From: Pelatocladus maniniholoensis HA4357-MV3
GTDB taxonomy: Bacteria; Cyanobacteriota; Cyanobacteriia; Cyanobacteriales; Nostocaceae
Direction: 5' to 3'
NCBI GenBank assembly: GCA_019359115.1
Contig: JAHHHW010000011.1
Location: 32,051 to 96,050, forward strand
Length of the DNA: 64,000 nt
Below the pieces are notes generated by a model, which was not told the DNA's origin, did not search any database, and was given only the letters and a program-made list of their open reading frames with translations. Of the stretch, positions 37,125 to 46,561 are shown one piece after another. Position 1 is the stretch's first letter; each line of letters begins with the position of its first letter. Both the position numbers and the translations under genes were made by a program.

Positions 37125-38618
37125 TCAGCAACGCCAAAGAATCTGCGTCTCTTCAGAGCGCAGAGTGTCAATTACTTGAGATTGAGCCATGACGACGCGA
37201 TCGCGTCCGGTTTTTTTGGCAATATATAAAGCTGTATCGGCGGCTTCTATTACTGCTGTACCTGTTAAACCATGTTCTGGATACATGGCTACTCCTAATG
37301 ACAAACTAATACCACCAAGTTTCTGACGTTGATGTTGGAGATTTAAAAGTTTCACTGTTTGGCGAATACGCTCGGCTCTTTCTTGACAAACTTCTAAAGA
37401 ACTTTCTGGTAGGATTAACATTATCTCTTCGCCCCCATACCGACAAGCAATATCTGCTTTGCGAACTTGTTTTTTCAAAAATCCACCGAGTTCGCGCAAT
37501 ACAACATCACCTGCTTCGTGACCAAATTTATCGTTGAAGCTTTTAAAATGATCAACATCCATCATAATAATGCCAACATGTTTGTGGCTGCGTTCGGCGC
37601 GGCTGATTTCTCGTTCTAGAGATTCTTCTAAGTAGCGGCGATTAAATAAACCTGTGAGAGGATCACGAATACTCTGCTGTTGCAAAGCTTCAGTGAGTCG
37701 TAAGTTGGCTAAAGCTAAGGCGATACGTTCCGCAACCGCAGAAGCTAGTTGTTGTTTGGCTATTGTGAGTTGTCCTTTTTGTGGGAAATGGAAATGCAGC
37801 ATACCCAAAGCTTCACCCTGAGCCATCATTGGTACACAAAGGGCTTCGCCTACAAATGATTCTTCAATGTGACTACAATGTAAACCCTGATGATCTGATG
37901 TGGAAAGATGCGATCGCCCCCGTCGTAAAGCCCAACACTGCTTGGCTGAAAATACTGTTTTACTCGCAATAGTTGAGTCACCCCAAGTCGTCACAGCTTC
38001 GACTAGGTGTTTTGAGGAACTAATGATAAACACTCCACCTGATGTTTCCAGAAACAAAGGTTGGATTAACTGAGCAATTACTTTATATGCTTCTTCAACC
38101 GTCAGACAAGCTTGCAAAATATCGCTCATTTGACTAAGTAAAGCAATTTCATGGTTGCGTTGTTCGAGTTGCTGCACCCAAGAGGAAAGTTGTTTATTCG
38201 CTTGTTGCAAAGCTGCTTCTGCTTGTTTGCGTTGTGTGATTTCCAGTTCCAGCTGCTGATTGGCTTGCTTTAGTTCTGTCAAGTTGGGAATAGTCAGAAA
38301 TTGAGGAAGCGATCGCATCAGTAATATCACCACACACACTGAACTAGAAGCCGTGATCGCTTTGAGTAAACCTAGCAACCAATACTCTGATCGCCAAAAC
38401 ATCCAAGCCTCTATAAAAATATAGGTACTATTTATGGCAATTAAGTTTATATTTGCTAAGTATATACACTTAAAAAGAAAATCTTGTCGTTTGCGAGCAA
38501 AATCAACAATCATGATGGGAAGTAAGTAATATGCGAAGGCGATCGCAGAGTCAGATATGGCTTTTAGCCAGGTAAATTGTGCTTGACATAGGTAGTAATG
38601 TCCGTATTGCTGATACAC
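37125..38618 (-). CDS. Diguanylate cyclase with degenerate ethylene-receptor-like membrane domain and GAF
   Basis: 497 residues from a GTG start (38618, AGGCGGG upstream). The first about 110 residues make three to four membrane spans resembling the ethylene-binding domain of ETR1/SynEtr1: SDSAIAFAYYLLP matches the SDxxIAxAYxxIP helix (D23, Y30, P34), and FARKRQDFLF matches the following loop. The segment that should hold the copper-binding Cys and His (CGxTH) reads INSTY, so both ligands are gone. A coiled coil (residues about 115-165) and a GAF domain (about 170-315) follow. The GGDEF domain has an active-type GGEEI near residue 393 and an RKAD inhibitory site before it. It should make cyclic di-GMP in response to an unknown input. 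Confidence 0.85.
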   Translation of the reverse strand: MYQQYGHYYLCQAQFTWLKAISDSAIAFAYYLLPIMIVDFARKRQDFLFKCIYLANINLIAINSTYIFIEAWMFWRSEYWLLGLLKAITASSSVCVVILLMRSLPQFLTIPNLTELKQANQQLELEITQRKQAEAALQQANKQLSSWVQQLEQRNHEIALLSQMSDILQACLTVEEAYKVIAQLIQPLFLETSGGVFIISSSKHLVEAVTTWGDSTIASKTVFSAKQCWALRRGRSHLSTSDHQGLHCSHIEESFVGEALCVPMMAQGEALGMLHFHFPQKGQLTIAKQQLASAVAERIALALANLRLTEALQQQSIRDPLTGLFNRRYLEESLEREISRAERSHKHVGIIMMDVDHFKSFNDKFGHEAGDVVLRELGGFLKKQVRKADIACRYGGEEIMLILPESSLEVCQERAERIRQTVKLLNLQHQRQKLGGISLSLGVAMYPEHGLTGTAVIEAADTALYIAKKTGRDRVVMAQSQVIDTLRSEETQILWRC

Positions 38619-38940
38619 CGCACCCGCCTTTGTTTTACGAGAGTTAAAAAACTAGTTGAAATCTTGGTAGTCAAAACATAATTCGTGTGGTAGCTGAGTA
38701 AAATTTATACAAGCAAAAATCTGCATGTAAATTTTTTAACCTTTTTTTTAGTGAAAATTCAATAGTTAGCCCAAAAAAATTTAATATTCATTTAACGTTT
38801 ACGTTAGTGGGTGCGAGTGATCACAGTAAAAATAACGATGGCACTTCAAAATTCAAAATAGCGTCACTTTTGTCAAAACCCAGGCATCTTTACTCAAGCT
38901 TGATTCAAGTTAACTTTTTGTTGCACGTGTATAAAAAACT

Positions 38941-39969
38941 ATGCATCAGGGACTACAAAATGTAATAGAAGGCATCTATGAAGTATGTATTGGCGTTCCA
39001 GAACCAATTGCGGCGATTCAGTATTGGCAGCAATTCGGTTATCGTATTGGTGAACAGGGCGAGTTATCACCAAGTGTTGCGAAACAATTGTATGGTGTGG
39101 ACTCGTCTTTACGCTCAATTCGCCTTTACCACCAAAATGCAGATCATGGTTTGATTCGTTTGATGATTTGGCAAAATCCTATCAATAACGGGTTAAAGAT
39201 GGGATCAATGAAAGTGAAGGGTAATCGTTGGGCAACAACTTTAACTGCCGATATTATCAATATCTTAAATCATGTAGAAGAAGCAAAAGCAGCTGGTTGG
39301 CCGCTTTGGTTTACCCGTCCCCATTGGGAAGTTATCTATAACAAAGAAAAGAAAAAACATCCTTTTATTGACGCGATGGTTGGAGTGCGTGAAATGCTAT
39401 TTCTACAACCATTCACACGACAAGTTTTTTTTCAAAGGTTTGGTTATACACTTCCCGATTACGGAAATATTGATATTAATTCTTTTCTCAAGACTAGTCA
39501 GTTTACCCACATTGGGATGGTAGTTCAAGATGACAGCAAGGAAACATTGAAGTTTTATGACGAAGTTTTGGGTTTGTTGCGGGTGCGTGATGATGTCGAG
39601 ACTAGCTACGAATCATCTTTAGCTGGGAGAGAAATTTTTGATCTTCAACCAGGTGAAAAGTTTTTCGTCACCGCTTTTGATGATCCACGTTCTTCCACAA
39701 CTGACTTTATGGCAGCACGTAGCGGTAGACTTTATATTGTTCGCTTTCCCGGTTCCATAAATCTAGATTCTCGTTATGAAGCAGCACAACCAGGTAGTTT
39801 GGGAATGTGTCTGTATACCTACCGAGTACGAGAACTCAATCAATTTTGCGATCGCATCAAAGCAAGTTCCATACAAAAATTTACAACTGTTGCTGAAAAC
39901 GAATTTGGAGAACCAAGTTTTTCCTTTGTCGCACCAGATGGGTATTTCTGGAATTTGCTTGGGGATTAG
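38941..39969 (+). CDS. VOC (glyoxalase/dioxygenase-fold) family protein
   Basis: 342 residues with two vicinal-oxygen-chelate modules. The second is clear: FTHIGMVVQDDSKETLKFYD, EVLGLLRVRDD, and the end PSFSFVAPDGYFWNLLGD. The first (YEVCIGVPEPIAAIQYWQQF, GYRIGE) is more divergent. Such proteins bind a divalent metal with His/Glu residues and act as glyoxalases, dioxygenases or resistance proteins. The metal set is not complete enough for me to name a reaction. It is a single gene with about 320 bp of AT-rich DNA before it. Confidence 0.78.
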   Translation: MHQGLQNVIEGIYEVCIGVPEPIAAIQYWQQFGYRIGEQGELSPSVAKQLYGVDSSLRSIRLYHQNADHGLIRLMIWQNPINNGLKMGSMKVKGNRWATTLTADIINILNHVEEAKAAGWPLWFTRPHWEVIYNKEKKKHPFIDAMVGVREMLFLQPFTRQVFFQRFGYTLPDYGNIDINSFLKTSQFTHIGMVVQDDSKETLKFYDEVLGLLRVRDDVETSYESSLAGREIFDLQPGEKFFVTAFDDPRSSTTDFMAARSGRLYIVRFPGSINLDSRYEAAQPGSLGMCLYTYRVRELNQFCDRIKASSIQKFTTVAENEFGEPSFSFVAPDGYFWNLLGD

Positions 39970-40079
39970 GGATTGGGGAAAGGGGACAAGGGGGACAAGG
40001 GGGACACGGGGGACAAGGGAGAATAGCTAATGAACATTGAACATTACCCATTACCCATTAGACCTCTGTGAAAACTAAT

Positions 40080-40518
40080 GTAGAGACGCGCCAATAGCGC
40101 TGTAGCGCATGGCTTCGCTAAGGCGCGTCTCTACAAGGATTTTGGGTAACGCAGAATTAATTTCTGGAGATGTCTATTACCCATTACCAATTACCAATTA
40201 CCATAAATGCTGTATTATGAATGGCGTTAGTATTGTTATCTTGAAACAATACTTTTGTTAATTTTTATAATAAATAGGTGTATTTTGGCATTTTTGTGTA
40301 CGGCTAGAAATCTTTTTGAATTATCCAAGTATTAAGACAAAATTTTTTGAATTTAATTTGCCTTAACAATCACCAGATTAATAAATAAGAATATCGAAAA
40401 CAGCCTGAGCGATAATTCCTTGATGGTACGAGAAAGCGGATTTATCTGTGGGATCAATCCAAAATCCATAGACGCTTGTGTGATTTACCGCAGGGTAATC
40501 CAAAATCCAAAATCGGAT
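40080..40518. repeat. Dispersed repeats upstream of the caspase-hydrolase gene
   Basis: 40080-40135: GTAGAGACGCGCC pairs with GGCGCGTCTCTAC around an inner dyad (AGCGCTGTAGCGCATGGCTT). 40456-40518: AATCCAAAATCCATAGACGC, 20 bases, then AATCCAAAATCCAAAATCGG, the same element as in gcvP. 39970-40020 has GGGGGACAA filler. No gene is seen in 39970-40535. Confidence 0.75.
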
Positions 40519-40535
40519 GACTGAATGGAGAGATT

Positions 40536-43500
40536 ATGGCTAAAAACATTTATGCGCTGCTAGTTGGTATTGATGAATATGATCCCGCTTCTGTTGTGTC
40601 TATACCATCTTTGCAGGGTTGCGTTAATGACATCAACGCGGTAGAAATGTATTTGCGGGAACGTGTGGCTCGCGATCGCGAATGGAATTTGGTAGAACCA
40701 ACAAATCAACCTTGGATACTGATCAATCAAAATGCTACTCGTCAGGCAATTGTTGATGGCTTTCGGCAACATCTATGCAATGCTGACAGTGAAGATGTTG
40801 TCTTATTTTACTATGCAGGTCATGGTGGACAACAAAAATCTCCGCAGGAATTTTGGAGTTTAGAGCCAGATCGTTTGGATGAAACTTTGGTTTGTTACGA
40901 TAGCCGGACAGTAAATAGTCGAGATTTAGCTGATAAAGAAATAGCTTACCTGATTTCTGAAGTTGCTCAAAAAAATCCTCATGTTGTTGTGATTCTCGAC
41001 TGCTGTCACTCTGGTTCGGGTACTAGAGATATCGCAGTTAATGTGCGTCAAGCTCCTATAGATTATCGCGATCGCCCGTTGAGTAGCTACATTTTTGCTG
41101 ATGAGATAAATATTGCAGAATCCTTAAGTGCTGATCGCAGCTTAGATAAAAAAATCACAGGAGTGGTCTTACCAAAAGGTAGACACGTCATGTTGTCTGC
41201 GTGTCGAGAATACGAACAGGCGAAAGAGTATAAAGCTGAAGATGGGAAATCTCGTGGTGCTTTTTCTTACTTTTTACTGCAAACCCTGGAAAGAACGAAT
41301 GGTAAGATCACTTATCGGGATTTAGCAAGAAATCTCAATGCTTTAATTAGTGGCAAACTTAAGGAACAGTCACCACAAATTGACACAACTGACCCACAGG
41401 AGCTAGAAAAGCCATTTTTGGGTGGTGCAATTCGAGAACGTTCTCATTACTTGACTTTGACTTACAGCGAAAATGAAAAAAGTTGGGTAATTGATGCGGG
41501 TGCTGTTCACGGTATCCCGAAAGTTGACAATGGTGGAGATACTCTTGTTGCAATTTTCCCAGTTGGAAGTGCTGAACAACAGTGGGGTGATTTAGGAAAT
41601 GCTTTGGCTCAAGCGCGGGTGAAGCAGGTGTCACCACAACGGAGTAAAGTAGAAATTATTGAGGGAAGCAATAATTTATTTGAAAATGCCAGTTATTGGG
41701 CTATAGTTACCAGCTTACCATTACCCCCGTTGAAAGTATATCTTGATGGTCAAGCCGCAGGTATGGAGTTAGCGCGTCAAGCACTAGCGAACACTGGTTC
41801 TTTGTATGTGCAACAAGTTGAGAAATCAGAAGATGCAGATTATCACTTGTTAGCAAAAGACAATCAATATTGGATTATACTTTCTACTAGTAAACTTCCT
41901 GTAGTTGCCCCGATTCCAGAACAATCAACTCAGGCTGGTTACATGCCTTATTTTACTAGCAAAGCTATTGGGCGTTTAGAACATATTGCTCGTTGGCAAA
42001 ATATTTTGCAACTCCAAACCCCCGCTACTAGTCGCATCCATTCTGATGATATCCAGATGGAAATTATCGTTTTGTCTGGAAGCCAAGAATCTGATTCAGA
42101 TTCAGAAATGCGGTTAGAGTATACTAGCAATCATGGCGAATGGATACCGCCAAGGATTCAAATTGTACTCACAAATAATAGTGACAAAACTCTTTTTTGT
42201 AATGTCCTGAATCTTACAGAAAACTATAGCGTCGAAGTACCGTTTTTCCCAGAGAAAAGCAGTGTTCGTTTAGCACCAAAAGGTAGTGAAGCTAGCGTCA
42301 CAGTTGCGAGTTTTGATGATTTGGGTTTTGTAATTCCCGATGAGTTTTTAGCACAGGGAATTACTGAATACAAAGATATATTGAAATTGATTGTTAGTAC
42401 TTCTGAATTTGATGCAAGTTTATTAGAACAAGATGGGTTAAATCCACCTTCACCCAAACGTTCAATTGGGGGAAGGAGTTTTTTAGAAAGTTTAATGCAG
42501 GAAGTTGGCGATGCTCCTAAAGGAGCCACCTTCGGTGATCGCAATGCTGTGAGAGTACAAACTAGAGTTGACAACGATGATTGGTTAACCCAAGAAGTCG
42601 CAGTCACTATTGTTCGTCCTCAAAATCCTGAAAGTTTGCCGAGCGATCGCCCCATGCAATTGCAAAATGGTTTAGTAGAGGTGTTACCTCATGCAAATTT
42701 ACAAGCAGAAGTTAATCTGACCACCGTACCGCAAACCAGCAGAGACTTAGGAAATGTCACCTTACCTCCCCTTCTGCAAGAACTCGCGAATACCGAACCC
42801 TTTCAATTTACCACCAGTCGAGCCAGTGATCCTGGTTTGAGTGGTTTGGAATTAAGTAACGTAGTTGATCACACCGTCGTCACAAAAGCAGCACCTTTAA
42901 AATTACTAGTTGATCGAGAAATTGCAGACAACGAATATCTTTTACCAATAAGTTACGATGGCGAATTTTTCTTACCTTTAGGAACAGGTAAAAAGAATCT
43001 AGATGGGAAAACAGAAATTACAATAGAAAGACTACCCACACCCACCAAAAGTCATCGTTGTTTACAAGGTTCCATCCGCATCTTTTTTCAAAAAATAATC
43101 TGTCGCAAGTTGGGAAGAAAATTTGCCTATCCGATTTTAACAGCCGCAACAGTTGATGAAAACGAGCAAGTCATCTACGACAAAAACACCGAATCAATTA
43201 GAGAAAAAGTTACTCAAGCACAGCGAATAATTCTCTATATTCATGGCATTATTGGTGATACAGAAGCTCAACTTCCTAGTATTGGAAAAGTTATAGTCAC
43301 CGCAGATGGACAACAGAGTCTGATCAAAGATTACTATGATTTAGTATTGGCATTTGATTACGAAAATCTCAATACAACTATTGAAGAAAATGCCCGACTT
43401 TTAAAACAAAAATTGCAAGCAGTCGGTTTAGACGCTAATCATGGTAAACAATTACATATTGTTGCTCATTCTATGGGTGGCTTGGTATCTCGTTGGTTTA

Positions 43501-44399
43501 TTGAACGAGAAGGCGGTAATGAAATTGTACAACACTTGGTGATGTTCGGTACGCCCAACGCTGGTTCTCCTTGGCCTGCGGTACAAGATTTCATTTTCAC
43601 AATTTTGGTGTTTGGGTTAAATCAACTTTCAGCAATTGTTTGGCCTGCAAAAGTAGTAGCTGATTTATTAGAATATCTCGAAAATAACAATCATTCCCTT
43701 GAGCAAATGCATCCAGATTCAGATTTGCTCAAACAACTAGCCGAAAATCCCGATCCTGGTGTTCCTTATACAATTGTCGCAGGCGATCGCTCCTTAGTTC
43801 GCGCAGCCACAGAAATGCAACTAGACAAACAATCAAGTCCTCTGCAAAGATTAATGTCTAGGCTTTTTGGTCAAAGTGTAAATCAAGTAGTAAACTTAGT
43901 TTTCTTTGAACAACCAAATGATATCGCCGTGACTTTGGCTAGTATCAAATGTGTGAGTTTCAGCCGTTCACCCCAGCCTCAGATACTAACACCAAATGCA
44001 ACCTGTGATCACCTCACCTATTTTAATCATCCGGCTGGTTTAGAAGCACTGGCTAAAGCACTTTCTCAATCACCAAGTCCGAGAATTTCCTCTCAACCAC
44101 AGACACAATTTCCAGCGATGCGCCATAGCAGGATAAATTATGAAGATATCACCATGATTATCCCACCAGGCACACGACACAACCCCACACCCGATACTAC
44201 TCCCAATCCATCCCCAGTCAAAAATCAACCAACAGAAAATCAAAATCGTTCAACCGGAAATGGCCCTGTGATCTGGGTAATTGCTTTAGTGTTAGTAGCA
44301 CTTGCGGGTTTAATTCTGTGGAATCGTACTCAGGAGAAAAAACCAGAAAATCAGCAAAGGTCATTTGCAGAGACACGATTCATCGCGTCTGTACGATAG
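40536..44399 (+). CDS. Giant caspase-like (C14) and alpha/beta-hydrolase fusion with C-terminal membrane anchor
   Basis: 1287 residues, with GGAGAG before the ATG. Residues 1-270 form an orthocaspase domain: YALLVGIDEYDPAS, VLFYYAGHGGQQ with catalytic H96, and VVILDCCHSGSG with catalytic C157 next to H158. Residues about 290-880 are beta-rich and unassigned. Residues about 900-1190 are a PGAP1/lipase-like hydrolase: IILYIHGIIGDTEAQL (oxyanion loop) and LHIVAHSMGGLVSRWF with nucleophile S979. A proline-rich linker is followed by a span near 1241-1262 (VIWVIALVLVALAGLILW). The last ten codons read through a dispersed palindrome (GACACGATTCATCGCGTCTG). This may be a protease activating or releasing an esterase near the membrane. 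No partner genes are close. Confidence 0.9.
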   Translation: MAKNIYALLVGIDEYDPASVVSIPSLQGCVNDINAVEMYLRERVARDREWNLVEPTNQPWILINQNATRQAIVDGFRQHLCNADSEDVVLFYYAGHGGQQKSPQEFWSLEPDRLDETLVCYDSRTVNSRDLADKEIAYLISEVAQKNPHVVVILDCCHSGSGTRDIAVNVRQAPIDYRDRPLSSYIFADEINIAESLSADRSLDKKITGVVLPKGRHVMLSACREYEQAKEYKAEDGKSRGAFSYFLLQTLERTNGKITYRDLARNLNALISGKLKEQSPQIDTTDPQELEKPFLGGAIRERSHYLTLTYSENEKSWVIDAGAVHGIPKVDNGGDTLVAIFPVGSAEQQWGDLGNALAQARVKQVSPQRSKVEIIEGSNNLFENASYWAIVTSLPLPPLKVYLDGQAAGMELARQALANTGSLYVQQVEKSEDADYHLLAKDNQYWIILSTSKLPVVAPIPEQSTQAGYMPYFTSKAIGRLEHIARWQNILQLQTPATSRIHSDDIQMEIIVLSGSQESDSDSEMRLEYTSNHGEWIPPRIQIVLTNNSDKTLFCNVLNLTENYSVEVPFFPEKSSVRLAPKGSEASVTVASFDDLGFVIPDEFLAQGITEYKDILKLIVSTSEFDASLLEQDGLNPPSPKRSIGGRSFLESLMQEVGDAPKGATFGDRNAVRVQTRVDNDDWLTQEVAVTIVRPQNPESLPSDRPMQLQNGLVEVLPHANLQAEVNLTTVPQTSRDLGNVTLPPLLQELANTEPFQFTTSRASDPGLSGLELSNVVDHTVVTKAAPLKLLVDREIADNEYLLPISYDGEFFLPLGTGKKNLDGKTEITIERLPTPTKSHRCLQGSIRIFFQKIICRKLGRKFAYPILTAATVDENEQVIYDKNTESIREKVTQAQRIILYIHGIIGDTEAQLPSIGKVIVTADGQQSLIKDYYDLVLAFDYENLNTTIEENARLLKQKLQAVGLDANHGKQLHIVAHSMGGLVSRWFIEREGGNEIVQHLVMFGTPNAGSPWPAVQDFIFTILVFGLNQLSAIVWPAKVVADLLEYLENNNHSLEQMHPDSDLLKQLAENPDPGVPYTIVAGDRSLVRAATEMQLDKQSSPLQRLMSRLFGQSVNQVVNLVFFEQPNDIAVTLASIKCVSFSRSPQPQILTPNATCDHLTYFNHPAGLEALAKALSQSPSPRISSQPQTQFPAMRHSRINYEDITMIIPPGTRHNPTPDTTPNPSPVKNQPTENQNRSTGNGPVIWVIALVLVALAGLILWNRTQEKKPENQQRSFAETRFIASVR

Positions 44400-44473
44400 T
44401 CATTGGTCATAAATCAGTTAACAGTTAACAGTGACCAGTTTAATTTTGATAACTGATAACTGATAAGTCCCCC

Positions 44474-46081
44474 TTACTTCCTCACCACATCCTCTTGTTT
44501 CTCATCATATTCCGCTAGATCATTCGGTGCGCCGCAGGCGGAAATATTACCTGTAAAATTTACATCAGCCATCAGTTCTGGATGTTGTTGCTTACGCTCG
44601 GCGATTTGTTCGCGAGTGAGAATCTTCGACTCATCAAAACCTAGTTCTATCTCGGTTTGTAGTCCCTTGTACTTGACTCGTTTGAGATTATAGAAGCGCT
44701 TGTTGAGGGTGGTTTGCACAAATGCTTTCAAGCAACCTAAAAGATATTTGCGTTTAAATGGATCTTTGACAAACCAATATTCAAAAGTTTTGCGGAGGTA
44801 AAAACGGGCGTAGTTCCGGAGTACTCCTTTGAGAACATCTTCTCGTTCCATTGCATCCGGTTTCATGATTGGTGTGACAAAGTTATATTGGGAATAATCG
44901 CGAACTTCGACGCGATCGCCTAAATCTTGAAATAATTCGGAAAATGGCCAGGGAGTAAACATATTCCAGTTCACCATGTCTGCTTTCCAATCCAAAGCCA
45001 TTTGATAGGTTTGTTCAATTGTTTCTGGGGTTTCGTTCTCTAAACCCATGATAAATTGAGCTTCGGTAACGATACCATTTTGATTTAAGAGTTTGATGGC
45101 GCGTTTGTTTTGTTCGATAGTTGTTTCTTTGCGGAACAAATTTAATTTTAACTGCGCTGCTGCTTCTGTCCCCAAGGAAACATGAACTAGTCCTGCTTTG
45201 CGGTAAAGTGGTAGTTCTTCCTCATCTCGTAAAATATCTGTCACTCGTGTATTGATTCCCCAGTGAACACCTAAGTTACGTTCTATTAATTCGTTACACA
45301 AAGCGATAAATTTTGGTTTATTAATAGTTGGTTCTTCATCTGCGAGAATGAAAAAGCCGACTTTGTGTTTTTTTACCAAGATTTCAATCTCATCGACAAA
45401 TCTCTTGGGAGTACCAGAACGATATTTGCGCCAGAATTTCCACTGAGAACAAAAACGACAGGTGAAGGGACATCCTCTGGCGTAGTTGGGAACTGCAACT
45501 CGGACGTTGAGTGGAGTATAGATATATTTACTCCAGTCTAATAAACTCCAATCTGGAGTCAGAGTATCCAAATCAGCTATCGGGGGATGGGCTGGTGTGG
45601 CGACGACTTGCCCATTTTCGAGGAAAGCAATACCTAATATATCACGGCGATCGCTCTCATCTGTGCCATTGGCGATCGCTCTGAGCAAGTTTACTGTGAT
45701 TTCTTCCCCTTCTCCCCGGATAATATAATCTACCCAAGGCGCTTCGTGGAGAACTTCATTATACATATAGGTTGGGTGAATCCCGCCCATAATTGTTTTG
45801 GCTTGGGGACAAACTTGTTTAACTATCTTGAGAGTTGTTTGAGATTGATAAATCATCGGCGTAATCGCCGTTGCTAGCACCACATCCGGCTGATGCTTGG
45901 CAATAATCTCCGCCAAAGCATCATCGGCAATATAATCGGTCATAGCATCAACAAAACAGATGTCAGTAAAGCCAGCTGTTTTCAACGCTCCACCCACATA
46001 AGGAACCCAACTGGGTGGCCAATTTCCCGCAATTTCCGCACCACCAGAATGATAGTTGGGTTGAATCATCATGATCCGCAT
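44474..46081 (-). CDS. bchE: B12-binding radical-SAM protein, BchE-type Mg-protoporphyrin monomethyl ester cyclase
   Basis: About 535 residues, starting MRIMMIQPNYHSGGAEIAGN at 46081 with AAGGAG upstream. A frame from 46129 adds an unlikely leader. N-terminal B12-binding-like domain to residue about 150: DVVLATAITPMIYQ, TIMGGIHPTYMYNEVL, DYIIRGEGEE. The radical-SAM core has C204-x3-C208-x2-C211 (ARGCPFTCRFCSQWKFWRKY), then FFILADEEPTINKPKF and QFIMGLENETPET. The high similarity to Rhodobacter BchE along the whole length supports an oxygen-independent cyclase forming ring E of chlorophyll. In cyanobacteria, which mostly use the O2-dependent ChlA/AcsF, the role of such homologues is unsettled. 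It needs cobalamin and an Fe-S cluster. It is a single gene. Confidence 0.85.
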   Translation of the reverse strand: MRIMMIQPNYHSGGAEIAGNWPPSWVPYVGGALKTAGFTDICFVDAMTDYIADDALAEIIAKHQPDVVLATAITPMIYQSQTTLKIVKQVCPQAKTIMGGIHPTYMYNEVLHEAPWVDYIIRGEGEEITVNLLRAIANGTDESDRRDILGIAFLENGQVVATPAHPPIADLDTLTPDWSLLDWSKYIYTPLNVRVAVPNYARGCPFTCRFCSQWKFWRKYRSGTPKRFVDEIEILVKKHKVGFFILADEEPTINKPKFIALCNELIERNLGVHWGINTRVTDILRDEEELPLYRKAGLVHVSLGTEAAAQLKLNLFRKETTIEQNKRAIKLLNQNGIVTEAQFIMGLENETPETIEQTYQMALDWKADMVNWNMFTPWPFSELFQDLGDRVEVRDYSQYNFVTPIMKPDAMEREDVLKGVLRNYARFYLRKTFEYWFVKDPFKRKYLLGCLKAFVQTTLNKRFYNLKRVKYKGLQTEIELGFDESKILTREQIAERKQQHPELMADVNFTGNISACGAPNDLAEYDEKQEDVVRK

Positions 46082-46416
46082 AATCTGGCTCCTTAATTTT
46101 GACAGATGACTGAATAAGGCAAAAGGCAAAAGTTAAAAGTTAAAAGAAAGAGAGAAAAATGATTACAAGTCCCTAAGTGGATTTATGGGGATTCTCTTTT
46201 GACTTTTTACTGTTTGCTAGGATTTACGCCATCTCCCCAAAATTGGTTTGCTATGTCGGTATTGACGATTGAGTTTTCCCACTTTAATTTTTATATAACT
46301 TTATTAAGATGATTTTTGTTAAAAAAGCAAAGATTTTCAATCTTAACCAGGATTTCAGCATTAGCGATCGCTTTCATCTGAACGGACATCTTGCACCTAC
46401 CCCATATCCCGTAAAA

Positions 46417-46560
46417 CTAAATCTGATCAGGATCTATTCCCTGAGCGCGTAAAATCTCTCGCAATCTAGATAATTCTTGCTCTGTTTGTTGTAAGCGTTC
46501 TTCCGCTTGTTGGGCGCGTAATTTTTCTTGTTCTGCTAGTTCTTCAGCAGAAGGTAGTGA
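46417..46560 (-). pseudogene. 3' remnant of an Uma2/DUF820-type gene
   Basis: Reading upstream of the TAG at 46417 gives LPSAEELAEQEKLRAQQAEE, then RLQQTEQELSRLRE and ILRAQGIDPDQI. This coiled-coil and GIDP(D/E)Q tail ends many cyanobacterial Uma2-family (PD-ExK-fold) proteins. The rest of the gene is absent: it breaks where the TnpB element starts. Read by hand. Confidence 0.7.
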
Positions 46561-46561
46561 A

